A stretch of DNA of 64,000 nt from Rufibacter tibetensis (GCF_001310085.1 NZ_CP012643.1:2325001-2389000); one strand, 5' to 3'; counted from the stretch's first letter, positions 8,130 through 16,172 are shown. Program-made: numbers and translations. Notes: a model not told the origin generated them from the sequence alone.

Positions 8130-9926
8130 ATGAAGAGGAGGTCTAGTTCCCGTTTGTACCAAAAGAATGGCTGGCAAAGATACGCAATTCTGGGCCTGTT
8201 CCTGGGGTTGCTGCTTTGGTGCCACGTGGGGCAGACTCAGGACCGGAAAGTGGTGGTCAAGGTTTTGTCCCCAGACCCTGATGCCGTCAAAATCTGGCAA
8301 CGCCTTCAGCCTAAATTCTCAGCCCGTGATTCTGTGGGGTTGCAACAGGACCTGCGTGGCTGGCTGGCGCGCGTGCAGGAAGAAGGCTACCTAACCGCTT
8401 CTATTGACAGCATGCGCCTGCAGAAAGACTCTTTATGGCTGCACGTGTACGTAGGCCGGCCTTATAACTGGGCTTCGCTTCAAAACGGAAACGTGGGTGA
8501 AGGGCTGCTGGAGAAGGTAGGTTTCCGGGAGAAACTCTACAGTGGGCAGCCCTTCCGCCCGGCGGAGTTTGCCCGATTGCAACAGTCTTTGCTGCGCGAG
8601 GCGGAGAACAGCGGGTTTCCTTACGCTGCTGTCCAGATTGATTCCCTTCGTCTCTACAATGACTCCATCAGTGGGGTACTGCGGGTAGTACGAGGTCCTT
8701 TGATGTTGATTGACTCGGTGCAGATCATCGGCAGCAGCCGCATACAGTTGCGTACTCTGTACCGCTACACCCAACTGGCACCCGGACAACCGTACTCTCT
8801 GCAGCGCATTGAAGCGGCCATGCGAGCCCTCGGGCAGTTGCCGTTTGTGCGCATCACAGGTGAGCCGCAGGCGTTGTTTGCGAAAAATCAGGCGCGGGTG
8901 TATTTCTTCCTGGACGAGAAAAAAGCAAACCAGTTTGACGGCATCATCGGGTTTCTGCCCGACCCCAACTCCTCAGAGGCCAAATTGTTGATTACTGGCG
9001 AAGTGAACCTGCAGGTGCGCAACCTGCGGGGCAGCGGCAAGCAAATTGGTTTGCACTGGCGCAAAGTGGAGCGCAACTCGCAGCTCCTGGATGTGGAATA
9101 CCGCCATCCGCACTTTTTCAACTCGCCCTTTGAGGTGGCCGGGTTGTTCCATCTCTACAAGCAAGATACCTCTTTCCTGAACTTACGCCCGCGCTTGGAG
9201 ATTGCCTATCCGTTGTCCACTACCAGCCGCATCACGTTCTTCGCCGAGGTGGTGAGTTCACAGCTGCTCTCCCCGGAGGCCCTGCGGCAGCGAAGGTCTG
9301 ATTCATCTGCCATTGACGCCAACTTCACCTCTTATGGGGTGTCTTACGGTTGGGGTAATTTAGATGACCTGTACTTCCCGCGCCGGGGTACCCAAGCCTT
9401 TTTCCAAGGCGCTGTGGGGAATAAACGGGTGCAGCGCAACGCGCGGGTAGAGGCCAGTTACTATGACACCCTGCAGATGAAAACCTCGCAGCTTTCCCTC
9501 TCTGGACGGGTGGAACGCTACTGGCCTGTCACTAAAAATGGGGTGGTGCTCACGCGCCTGCGCGCCGAGGCTTTAGTGAACCAGCGACTGTACTTGAATG
9601 AATTGTACCGGTTAGGCGGACTTGCCACGCTCCGGGGCTTTGACGATTACGCCTTTTATGCCTCGTCGTATGCCATCAGTACGCTGGAGTACCGGCAGTA
9701 TACGGGGCAAGATTCGTACGTTTTCCTCTTATATGACCAGGGATATTTGCGCCGCGACTTGAAAAATGAAAAAAATATTCAGTGGGCCAGCGGCGTAGGC
9801 GGAGGTATCAGCTTTTCAACGGGAGCCGGTGTGTTTCAGCTAGTTTACTCTGTAGGAAGGACTTCTCAAGAGGCCTTTAGCCTGCAACGAGGCAAGATTC
9901 ACTTCGGGATTACGGGCCGTTTTTAG
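8130..9926 (+). CDS. BamA/TamA-like outer membrane protein with POTRA domains
   Basis: A 598-residue protein with a signal-anchor-like N terminus (ILGLFLGLLLWCHVGQ), about three POTRA-like alpha/beta repeats over residues 45-265, and a C-terminal Omp85-type 16-strand barrel over about 280-598 (GLATLRGFDDYAFYASSYA, ending in GRF with the C-terminal Phe of outer-membrane barrels). Proteins of this kind insert or translocate outer-membrane proteins. It is shorter than BamA (about 800) and near TamA in layout, but no TamB gene is adjacent. Divergent from hemW with an 86-bp spacer and not in an operon. Confidence 0.8.
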   Translation: MKRRSSSRLYQKNGWQRYAILGLFLGLLLWCHVGQTQDRKVVVKVLSPDPDAVKIWQRLQPKFSARDSVGLQQDLRGWLARVQEEGYLTASIDSMRLQKDSLWLHVYVGRPYNWASLQNGNVGEGLLEKVGFREKLYSGQPFRPAEFARLQQSLLREAENSGFPYAAVQIDSLRLYNDSISGVLRVVRGPLMLIDSVQIIGSSRIQLRTLYRYTQLAPGQPYSLQRIEAAMRALGQLPFVRITGEPQALFAKNQARVYFFLDEKKANQFDGIIGFLPDPNSSEAKLLITGEVNLQVRNLRGSGKQIGLHWRKVERNSQLLDVEYRHPHFFNSPFEVAGLFHLYKQDTSFLNLRPRLEIAYPLSTTSRITFFAEVVSSQLLSPEALRQRRSDSSAIDANFTSYGVSYGWGNLDDLYFPRRGTQAFFQGAVGNKRVQRNARVEASYYDTLQMKTSQLSLSGRVERYWPVTKNGVVLTRLRAEALVNQRLYLNELYRLGGLATLRGFDDYAFYASSYAISTLEYRQYTGQDSYVFLLYDQGYLRRDLKNEKNIQWASGVGGGISFSTGAGVFQLVYSVGRTSQEAFSLQRGKIHFGITGRF

Positions 9927-9988
9927 AAAAACTTTCACAAAGGATTTGGAGCGAATAGAAAAAGCCCCTACATTTGTATTACAAACAG

Positions 9989-10061
<73 letters not shown>

Positions 10062-10078
10062 CCCAATAGTACGATAAA

Positions 10079-10109
10079 GCCTTGTAAGTTAACCACTTGC
10101 AAGGCTTTT
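10079..10109 (+). terminator. Terminator inside the left end of the element
   Basis: GCCTTGTAAG and CTTGCAAGGC form a 10-bp imperfect stem, followed by TTTTG. A near copy lies just beyond the right attachment site (19980-20008), and similarity continues on both sides. The element thus appears to bring a substitute terminator for the tRNA it enters; the copy at 19980 would be the host's original. Confidence 0.7.
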
Positions 10110-10118
10110 GTCGTTTTA

Positions 10119-10138
10119 CAGGTGACCAAATAGGTGAC
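10119..10138 (+). promoter_or_regulatory. Candidate integrase arm-type sites, left end
   Basis: Two direct GGTGAC-type repeats (CAGGTGACCAAATAGGTGAC). The same doublet, in the same orientation, occurs near the right end at 19819-19841. Placement near both ends fits arm-type binding sites of a tyrosine integrase with an N-terminal arm-binding domain. Inference from position and repetition. Confidence 0.45.
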
Positions 10139-10321
10139 ATTTTTATGAAGTCTTGTTTATTAACAGTTACAAGTTAACTGAAACTACCAAATATTTCAAT
10201 GCTTCTTAATCAATTATCACACCTCTGGTAGTTATGGGGTTCTACCTGTAAATTTTTTATCCTATCTAATCAAGCTTCCCTATCAATAATAAAGGGAATG
10301 TTGTATTCCATATTGTTGTTG

Positions 10322-10360
10322 TTAAGGTATTAGAGATTTGCTGAATCTGTAATACCTTAA
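10322..10360. repeat. 39-nt near-perfect hairpin upstream of darTG
   Basis: Arms TTAAGGTATTA (10322-10332) and TAATACCTTAA (10350-10360) pair over 11 bp. Inside them, after one G/G mismatch, AGATT and AATCT pair around a TGCTG loop. No T-run follows, so it is not a typical terminator. An operator for darTG or a structured DNA/RNA site is possible. Confidence 0.75.
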
Positions 10361-10482
10361 AAGGCTTGAATCTTAGTTGGCTATGGGAAAGGCTTGTTAT
10401 ATGGTTACGAGTTATTAACATGGATACCTAAGGCAAAAATAATTGATTAGTTTTGGTGAAGATTTGAAGGACTTCTAAAGCA

Positions 10483-11127
10483 ATGTCAGTAATACCTGCC
10501 AAAAAATGGTTATTTAGGATTATCCATATAGATAATTTGGAATATATTCTAAGGTATGGTATATTCAATCGGTATCATCCCAATGCTGACCCGAACTACA
10601 TTAACATTGGGGACAGCAATCTAATTGAGCAGCGAAATAATCATCAAGTGGGAATATCTCCTCCGGGAGGTGAGTTAGGAGAGTATATTCCTTTTTACTT
10701 TGGTCCCTTGTCCCCAATGTTGTACAACATAAAAACAGGGCATCGTGGTATCACTAAAAGGCCACAGACAGATATCGTTTATTTATGTTGTAAAATAAAT
10801 GATTTGGTGGGCTCATGTGGGGATTGGTGCTTTACTGACGGACATGCTAAAACTGCAATCTCAGAGTTTTATAATAGTTTAGATAACTTGGAGAAAGTAG
10901 ATTGGGAAGTTGTTACACAAAAATGGTGGAATAACACAGAAGATGATTTTGACCGTATGAGGAGAAAGCAGGCTGAGTTTCTAGTCAAAAATCACGTTCC
11001 TGTGTCAACAATCGGAATTATTGTTGTGCATGATACTGAGAGAGAGACACAGGTGAATAATATGCTAAAACAATTGGGGCTGAATATTCCAGTTCTTGTT
11101 AACCCTAAAAAGGAGTTTTACTATTAA
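10483..11127 (+). CDS. darT: DarT-type toxin, ssDNA thymidine ADP-ribosyltransferase
   Basis: A 214-residue protein of the DarT (DUF4433) family, which transfers ADP-ribose from NAD+ to thymidine bases in single-stranded DNA and blocks replication. Features seen: ITHIDNL-like segment IIHIDNL at residues 13-19, Arg51 in LIEQRNN, the YFGPLSPMLY signature at about 72-81, and the catalytic glutamate in RRKQAEFLV at residue 165. R51 and a late Glu correspond to the catalytic pair described for Thermus DarT. It overlaps the darG start by one base (TAATG), so the pair is translationally coupled. DarTG systems act as toxin-antitoxin modules and protect against phages. Carried here as element cargo. 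Confidence 0.92.
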   Translation: MSVIPAKKWLFRIIHIDNLEYILRYGIFNRYHPNADPNYINIGDSNLIEQRNNHQVGISPPGGELGEYIPFYFGPLSPMLYNIKTGHRGITKRPQTDIVYLCCKINDLVGSCGDWCFTDGHAKTAISEFYNSLDNLEKVDWEVVTQKWWNNTEDDFDRMRRKQAEFLVKNHVPVSTIGIIVVHDTERETQVNNMLKQLGLNIPVLVNPKKEFYY

Positions 11128-12182
11128 TGGAATACATTAAAGGAAACTTATTGGATGCCGATACAGAGGCATTAGTAAATACCGTGAATACTGTTGGTGT
11201 CATGGGTAAGGGAATTGCTTTGCAGTTTAAAGAGGAATTCCCTATAAATTTTAAAATATATTCCGCGGCTTGTAAAAGAAAGGAACTGCAACCGGGGAAA
11301 CTTTTGATTGTTAAAGAGTTTACTATCAAAGGAGAAAAAACGATAATTAATTTTCCTACTAAAACTGAATGGTATTTAAAATCAAGTTACGGTTATGTAG
11401 AAGATGGATTAAAGGAGTTAGCTAGAGTTATTGAAACAAACAATATAAAAAGCATTGCAATACCTCCTTTAGGCTGCGGAAATGGAGGGCTTAAATGGGA
11501 GAAGGTTAAACCAATGATTGAAAAATATCTTGGTGGTCTGTCTAATGTGGTAATTCATGTTTATGAGCCTAATGAGGCGGTAAAAGAATTATTAAAGCAA
11601 CAAGAAACTAAGAAGGTTGTGAAGCTTACTCCGGCACGCGCAATGCTTCTTTATGCTTTGTTCTATTATGAAGCTTTAGGTGAAACTAGTAGTCTATTTG
11701 TAGCTAATAAACTCGCTTATTTTCTGCAACGTCTTGGAGAAAGCAGTTTGAGTAAATTAAATTTTACTAGGAGCCATTATGGACCGTACAGCATTCAAGT
11801 TGAACATGTTATGGTTGCTCTTAATGGAAAGTACCTTAAAGGATTGGAGCAAAGGAGTGCTAAGGCTTTTGAGCCTTTAGAATTGAACTACAGTACTTTT
11901 GAAGAAATAAGTGGTTATATTGACAGAGAACTTACTCCTGAGCATAAGCAACGTCTAGATAATCTTATTAATTTAATTGATGGTTTTCAATCAGCTTTTT
12001 CGTTAGAAATTTTAGCGACTGTTGACTTTGTTAAAAGCGAGAAGAAAGATATTCAGCCAAAGGACATAGTTCAAGCTATACATAATTGGTCTGACAGGAA
12101 AAGAGTTCTTTTCAAAGACAAGTATATAGATATAGCAGTTAAGCATCTCCAAGAATATGGTAGCCGATTGCAAATCGGGTGA
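11127..12182 (+). CDS. darG: DarG-type antitoxin, macrodomain DNA ADP-ribosylglycohydrolase
   Basis: A 351-residue protein. Residues 1-150 are a macrodomain (MEYIKGNLLDADTEALVNTVN, VMGKGIALQFK, PPLGCGNGGL), which removes ADP-ribose from thymidine and so reverses DarT. The C-terminal half (about 165-351) is the conserved helical region of DarG proteins, known from homologues to bind and neutralise DarT directly. Length is that of full DarG (about 340-360). It is read from a start codon overlapping the darT stop. A hairpin terminator lies 30 bp downstream. Confidence 0.92.
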   Translation: MEYIKGNLLDADTEALVNTVNTVGVMGKGIALQFKEEFPINFKIYSAACKRKELQPGKLLIVKEFTIKGEKTIINFPTKTEWYLKSSYGYVEDGLKELARVIETNNIKSIAIPPLGCGNGGLKWEKVKPMIEKYLGGLSNVVIHVYEPNEAVKELLKQQETKKVVKLTPARAMLLYALFYYEALGETSSLFVANKLAYFLQRLGESSLSKLNFTRSHYGPYSIQVEHVMVALNGKYLKGLEQRSAKAFEPLELNYSTFEEISGYIDRELTPEHKQRLDNLINLIDGFQSAFSLEILATVDFVKSEKKDIQPKDIVQAIHNWSDRKRVLFKDKYIDIAVKHLQEYGSRLQIG

Positions 12183-12211
12183 CAATCTGTATTGTTAGAA
12201 CAACTATAAGG

Positions 12212-12254
12212 AAGAGGCTTTGGTAGGTAATCTACTAAAGTCTCTTCTTTTTTT
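12212..12254 (+). terminator. Terminator after darTG
   Basis: AAGAGGCTTTGGTAG (12212-12226) pairs with CTACTAAAGTCTCTT (12232-12246) over 15 positions allowing two G-T wobbles, followed by seven T residues (12248-12254). Confidence 0.85.
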
Positions 12255-12306
12255 GTATTTAGGTTTTAGGGATAGCTATTTTATCTGAATTCCTAAATAT
12301 TAAATT

Positions 12307-12355
12307 AAGTGATAGAGTGGTAAACTAACTAATGAATTTGGTGTAGGTATCACTT
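12307..12355. promoter_or_regulatory. Inverted repeat upstream of the HEPN-like gene
   Basis: AAGTGATA (12307-12314) and TATCACTT (12348-12355) are an 8-bp inverted repeat 33 bp apart, ending 28 bp before the start codon at 12384. It could be an operator that holds two repressor dimers or a DNA loop. Inferred from symmetry only. Confidence 0.4.
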
Positions 12356-12383
12356 ATTAAATTAGTCGAATTTATTTAAATAA

Positions 12384-12884
12384 ATGGATAAGAAGCAAGC
12401 TCTGAACGGGTTGTATTTCGAGGCTGGAGCAGGGCTTTACGATAGTCAAGTTCTGGAATATGACCTTAAATATCTTATCTACTTAACAAGTAGGCTGCGT
12501 TTTTGGGATATTACCCTTGAACAAGCAAATTCTATTATTGAAGGTAAATCAAAACAGACTCTTGGCCAGCTATTCCGAATCCTTAAAGATAAAGGCATAA
12601 AGGATTTGTTTGAAAATGAGGTAGAAGAAATTCTAGCCGATGCAATCCAGGCAAGGAATGTGCTTATCCACGGGTTTCTAGTCGGTAATTCCGAAAAGAT
12701 ACTTAAATATGATACTAGGCAAGCACTTACTTTAGAAGTAAGAGCACTAAGGAGGAGAATAAAGGGAGGTAGTGAAACCATCAAACCTATATTAGAAATA
12801 TTAACCGAAGCATTAACCGGTCTGTCAGTAGATACTACCAAAGAGGGCCTTGCAAATGAATTTGGAATAAAACACTGGTTGTAG
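12384..12884 (+). CDS. HEPN-like protein with RX4H motif
   Basis: A 166-residue mostly helical protein. The segment ARNVLIHG at residues 90-97 contains an R-X4-H motif (Arg91, His96), the RNA-cleaving signature of HEPN-domain toxins and defence ribonucleases. Helices before it (YDLKYLIYLTSRL) and after it fit a four-helix HEPN bundle. No partner nucleotidyltransferase (MNT) gene is adjacent; its nearest neighbours are darTG, 200 bp upstream, and a serine recombinase downstream. It has its own leader with an inverted repeat. A stand-alone RNase or a third defence component is possible; it could also be an inactive HEPN-fold adaptor. Confidence 0.6.
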   Translation: MDKKQALNGLYFEAGAGLYDSQVLEYDLKYLIYLTSRLRFWDITLEQANSIIEGKSKQTLGQLFRILKDKGIKDLFENEVEEILADAIQARNVLIHGFLVGNSEKILKYDTRQALTLEVRALRRRIKGGSETIKPILEILTEALTGLSVDTTKEGLANEFGIKHWL

Positions 12885-12890
12885 TGATGC

Positions 12891-12928
12891 CTTTCACTTT
12901 GTTAATTGGACGTTTGTAAAAGTGAAAG
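12891..12928. promoter_or_regulatory. Inverted repeat over the -33 region of the serine recombinase promoter
   Basis: CTTTCACTTT (12891-12900) and AAAGTGAAAG (12919-12928) are a perfect 10-bp inverted repeat with an 18-bp spacer. The -33 TTTG lies between or next to the arms, so a bound protein would cover the promoter. A likely operator. Confidence 0.6.
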
Positions 12929-12944
12929 AAATATTATATATTTG
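12913..12944 (+). promoter_or_regulatory. Bacteroidota-type promoter of the serine recombinase gene
   Basis: TTTG at 12913-12916, 20 bp, then TATATTTG at 12937-12944. This fits the TTTG/TAnnTTTG consensus of the Bacteroidota primary sigma factor. The start codon at 12972 is 27 bp further on. Confidence 0.75.
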
Positions 12945-12971
12945 CTATATAGTATAAGCTATATTGGCAAA

Positions 12972-13655
12972 ATGAAAACGTACGTAGCGTATTATAGGGT
13001 AAGCACCCAAAAGCAGGGTCAAAGCGGTTTGGGCTTAGAGGCACAAAAAGCATCGGTGAAGGCTTTCCTGAAATGCGAAACCTGTATTGTTGCAGAGTAC
13101 ACAGAAGTTGAATCTGGCAAGAGGGATTCTAGACCACAGCTTGCATCGGCTATTACCCATGCCAAAGCCACTGGTTCCATCCTTGTGATTGCCAAGCTTG
13201 ACCGCCTTAGCAGAAACGCATCTTTCATCTTCGCCCTCAAAGACTCCGGCGTAGAGTTTGTCTGTGCCGACATGCCAGATGCCAACACTCTAACCATTGG
13301 CATTTTCGCGGTGCTGGCACAGCATGAGCGCGAATTGATTAGTAGCCGCACCAAGGCGGCGCTAAATGCAAAAAAAGCACAAGGCCACTCGTTGGGAACC
13401 CCTGCTAACCTCACAGAAGAGGCGCGACTCAAAGGTTTGAAAACGCGTCAGGCCAACGCCACCAACAGCAAGCAGAATAAACAAGCAATCCACTTAATAC
13501 TTAGCGCTAAGGCAGAGGGCAAGTCCTTCCCCCAGATTGTGAGTAAGCTGAACGAATTGGGCTACCTAACGAGCAGAGGCAACAGGTTCGGCCTTAGCTC
13601 CGTCCACAAGCTTTACACTAGGGCATCCGGAGTGGAAGCAGATGCGAAGCAATAA
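12972..13655 (+). CDS. Serine recombinase (resolvase/invertase family)
   Basis: The ATG at 12972 begins MKTYVAYYRVST, which is the usual family start; the 22 codons before it are leader. The 227-residue protein has the resolvase catalytic domain with Ser11 (YYRVST), LDRLSRN for the active-site arginines and a C-terminal helix-turn-helix (residues about 170-215: FPQIVSKLNELGYLTSRG). It lacks the large C-terminal region of large serine integrases, so it is a small resolvase or invertase-like enzyme. Its base composition is less AT-rich than darTG or the HNH gene, so it may have joined the element separately. Could resolve element multimers or invert a segment; no target sites were recognised. 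Confidence 0.85.
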   Translation: MKTYVAYYRVSTQKQGQSGLGLEAQKASVKAFLKCETCIVAEYTEVESGKRDSRPQLASAITHAKATGSILVIAKLDRLSRNASFIFALKDSGVEFVCADMPDANTLTIGIFAVLAQHERELISSRTKAALNAKKAQGHSLGTPANLTEEARLKGLKTRQANATNSKQNKQAIHLILSAKAEGKSFPQIVSKLNELGYLTSRGNRFGLSSVHKLYTRASGVEADAKQ

Positions 13656-13686
13656 TCTAACCCGTTAAATAATTTAATTTAAAGTC

Positions 13687-14151
13687 ATGGAGAGAAAGCC
13701 TGAACCAAAGCCAATGAAGAGGTTTGAGGAAATGATTAGGCAAGAGCAAAGCGTATGCGTGAATAACGCCATTTACTGGTGCGACAGCCGCATAAGGTTC
13801 TATCCGGAAGACCAATGGCTACAATGGTGCCGGAACCGGTTTGACGAGGACTTCCTCTACAAAGTGGAAGGCCTCTACCTTGAAGGCTACTACAGCCGTT
13901 CCTTTGAATATAGCTTTGAGGAATTTGTGGACTGCGTGGCAGAGGTATGTAGGGTATACTACTATGATAATGGTGGGGAGATGACCCTAGCCGAAAAGAG
14001 GTTTGAACAGAAGATGCAGGACGAAAGCGGTTACCTGTTCGCTTCCTACAAAGAGAACCCAGACCTTTCACCGGACAAGATTCAACTGGAACTTGAAGAC
14101 GGGGTTGCCTATATTTCCAAGAAAAGCGGTTGGGTGCTGTCACAGTTCTAA
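13687..14151 (+). CDS. Unknown acidic protein of the element
   Basis: A 154-residue acidic protein rich in Tyr, Trp and Phe (for example EYSFEEFVDCVAEVCRVYYYDNGGE), with no signal peptide or membrane segment. I do not recognise it. It starts 32 bp after the serine recombinase stop behind an AT-rich leader (TTAAATAATTTAATTTAAAG) and may be co-transcribed with it. Acidic and aromatic composition in element cargo would suit a DNA mimic or anti-defence protein, but that is speculation. Confidence 0.6.
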   Translation: MERKPEPKPMKRFEEMIRQEQSVCVNNAIYWCDSRIRFYPEDQWLQWCRNRFDEDFLYKVEGLYLEGYYSRSFEYSFEEFVDCVAEVCRVYYYDNGGEMTLAEKRFEQKMQDESGYLFASYKENPDLSPDKIQLELEDGVAYISKKSGWVLSQF

Positions 14152-14501
14152 GGCACTAACCAACTATGGTGTTTTGATATGATTTCAGGCTTGCCAAACC
14201 CTCTGTTTCTTTGAAGAGGGGCTTGGTAGGTTCTGGGGAAAGGAAAGCTTGGTGCGCCTAAAACGCAATATTTTAAATTTAAAAAACAGCACCTTCCCTA
14301 CCCAGAACTCCACTTTACCTTACTTGGAATCTATAGCATCTTCAAGCGTTTTACGCCGACACTTGGAGCCTTTCAGCCATACCGATTTTGGGTACGTTTC
14401 AGCCTCATCATGCCTACTTTTGCCTTTTTCTATACAATGTCAAGCCCTAAAAGAAAGAAGGGCTAAAACGGCTTGATTTCACCATTTTGACAAAAGGGTT
14501 T
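14152..14501. other. Convergent intergenic region, 350 bp
   Basis: Lies between the unknown acidic gene and the end of the polymerase-like gene. It holds an imperfect hairpin (14190-14229, arms around gtttctttga), a smaller AGCCCT/AGGGCT hairpin (14443-14464) and an AT-rich AATATTTTAAATTTAAA stretch. A possible 75-codon reading frame here has no supporting features. Probably transcript ends from both sides. Confidence 0.5.
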
Positions 14502-16172
14502 TCAAGCCGGTTTGCCTGTCCAAGGCTCCACCGTCACCATGGGGGCAATGCCTATGCACCTTTCCATTTCCTCTTTTATGATACGCTCGGCTTCGGCCTC
14601 ATACCCTTCCAAAACCACAAGGTTGTCATGTATGAAGAACATGGGGCAGTTGGGGTTCCAAAATGCTATGCGCTTGCCTATCCTGTCTAGCATCATGTGT
14701 GCTTCCAGACGCTGCAACAGTATCACCGGCAGGGTGTAGCTTTCTTTGCCAAGGAAGTTCTTGCCCTTTAACAAGTCCAGAAAACCTATGATTGTGGGGT
14801 AGTGTTTGGCAAATAGCTTTTTCCTTTCCTTTATGTAGGCACCCCCATTTATCTTAGAGTAGAACACGGCTAGTATGTCATCCTTGAAGTCTCTCATGCT
14901 ATTGTAAGTCATCCCCAAATCGGATTCAAAACTCTTCTTCAAGTTAGGGTAAAAGCTTCCATCCGTTACCCCCTGCCTGTACCTTAGAATGTCTTCTGGC
15001 GCACTGGAATCAATGTTTTTTATGCTATTACTGAACATATCTACTAACATTATGGAAGAAGATATGTTGGTGGACATAAGAGAAGAACTTCTAAGAAAGA
15101 TATGCTCTATGATGCTTAGGTAGTCATTATGAAGACATTTAAGGGTGAAAGGGGTGGTAAAGGACATAGATGCAAGCTTAGAGGAAGCCCTTTTGATAGA
15201 GGAAGTACTGTTATCCATAGAAATCCTGTCCAGAAACCCTTGTGCAGAGGAATTGAATGATTTTAAATTTAATTTTTGGTCGGCAAGCGAAAGGCGTTCA
15301 GCTCTTGTTTCCCTTAAATTATTTAACGCTTCCTTAAACTCTTTGTCCAGACCATACAGATTGCCACTCAAAAGCCCTAGCAGAAGATATGGCTGTGAGT
15401 TTTTGATGTCTAGGCTAACGAGTTTCCTCTTGTCCTTTCCCCACGTGATGAACTGCTTTGCCTCGCGCTTCATGAAGGTGAAGGGCGTGTGAAGCCTTCT
15501 GCCGGTTTCGTCAATGGTGAAGGTGAAGTTGCCGTTGCCTTCCTTTAGCATCCGCAGGGGGTGCATGTAGGCGTTGAACCTCATCCTTGCGTTTGGCTCT
15601 GGGTAGGCGTTTCCCTCAATGCCCAAATACTCCATGAAGAACTTTTCCGCGCCCTCTATGTCAATGTTCAGGCGCTTGTCTTTCATCCACCGGTGAAGGA
15701 AGGGGTAAATGTCTTTTCCGTCCGTCTTGAAGTCTGCTTTTTGGGAAAGGCGTTTGGTAAATCTAGCATCTGTCAACGGCAGGTACTTTACCCTTGTCTG
15801 GTATTTGGGCATGAAGCGGTAGCCCATGCACTTGCCTTCCAGTGTCACCATCTTGCCTTCCCTCATGGTATGCATACCGGCCTTCTGGTACTGCTCTATG
15901 CGGTCAATCACGCCATGCTCCTTTAGGTAGTCTATGTACTGTAGGTAGTTGTGCGCTATGCCCTGCATAAGCTTTGAGGAAAGGCGCACATAGCCGCTTT
16001 CCGTTATTAAGTCAAAGTCCTGTGAGGGCACAGAGGTTATCAAGCCCATGAAGTACAATAGAATATCTTCCTTGAATGGCTTTATGTCTTTTGTACTATG
16101 CTTTGCTGTAAACTCCTTAATGTTGAAATTCTCCGGTATGGCCACCAGAGGCTCTGAAATGTTCTTTTCCAA
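14502..16172 (-). CDS. Polymerase-like protein with family-A palm motifs, unknown
   Basis: A 556-residue protein starting at TTG 16172 (no in-frame ATG upstream before the stop). The C-terminal half carries what look like the three palm/fingers motifs of family-A polymerases in order: motif A LVSLDIKNSQPYLL with Asp255, a motif-B-like RDFKDDILAVFY with Arg427 and Lys430, then FAKHYPTIIGFL, LQRLEAHMMLDRI and motif C FFIHDNLVV with His515-Asp516. GRRLHTPF (about 225-232) precedes motif A, as in T7-like single-subunit enzymes. About residues 300-400 are Ser-rich and may be an insertion. There is no exonuclease domain. It shares a promoter layout with the element's integrase and helix-turn-helix genes, suggesting a role in element replication. 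The motifs are seen; polymerase activity is inference. Confidence 0.6.
   Translation of the reverse strand: MEKNISEPLVAIPENFNIKEFTAKHSTKDIKPFKEDILLYFMGLITSVPSQDFDLITESGYVRLSSKLMQGIAHNYLQYIDYLKEHGVIDRIEQYQKAGMHTMREGKMVTLEGKCMGYRFMPKYQTRVKYLPLTDARFTKRLSQKADFKTDGKDIYPFLHRWMKDKRLNIDIEGAEKFFMEYLGIEGNAYPEPNARMRFNAYMHPLRMLKEGNGNFTFTIDETGRRLHTPFTFMKREAKQFITWGKDKRKLVSLDIKNSQPYLLLGLLSGNLYGLDKEFKEALNNLRETRAERLSLADQKLNLKSFNSSAQGFLDRISMDNSTSSIKRASSKLASMSFTTPFTLKCLHNDYLSIIEHIFLRSSSLMSTNISSSIMLVDMFSNSIKNIDSSAPEDILRYRQGVTDGSFYPNLKKSFESDLGMTYNSMRDFKDDILAVFYSKINGGAYIKERKKLFAKHYPTIIGFLDLLKGKNFLGKESYTLPVILLQRLEAHMMLDRIGKRIAFWNPNCPMFFIHDNLVVLEGYEAEAERIIKEEMERCIGIAPMVTVEPWTGKPA

Larger units (their letters stand above)
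10110..10482. other. Non-coding left end of the element, upstream of darT
   Basis: This 373-bp stretch has no credible gene. It holds the candidate arm sites (10119-10138), a 39-nt hairpin (10322-10360) and a possible -7 box TAGTTTTG at 10448-10455, 28 bp before the darT start, the same distance as the clearer -7 box of the serine recombinase gene has to its start. No good -33 TTTG is seen at the usual distance. Confidence 0.5.

Noticed and set aside
10163-10180. TTACAAGTTAACTG near the left end as a fourth promoter motif
   Set aside because: Only part of the shared block matches, no -7 box follows at 13 bp and no gene starts there.
10718-10735. ATGTTGTACAACAT palindrome inside darT
   Set aside because: It is within coding sequence and explained by codons; no regulatory position.
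14249-14476. 75-codon plus-strand frame in the convergent gap
   Set aside because: Low-complexity, Ser-rich and overlapping hairpins; no leader or neighbour support.
15145-15926. Open frames antisense to the polymerase-like gene
   Set aside because: They have no support and the minus-strand frame carries ordered palm motifs.
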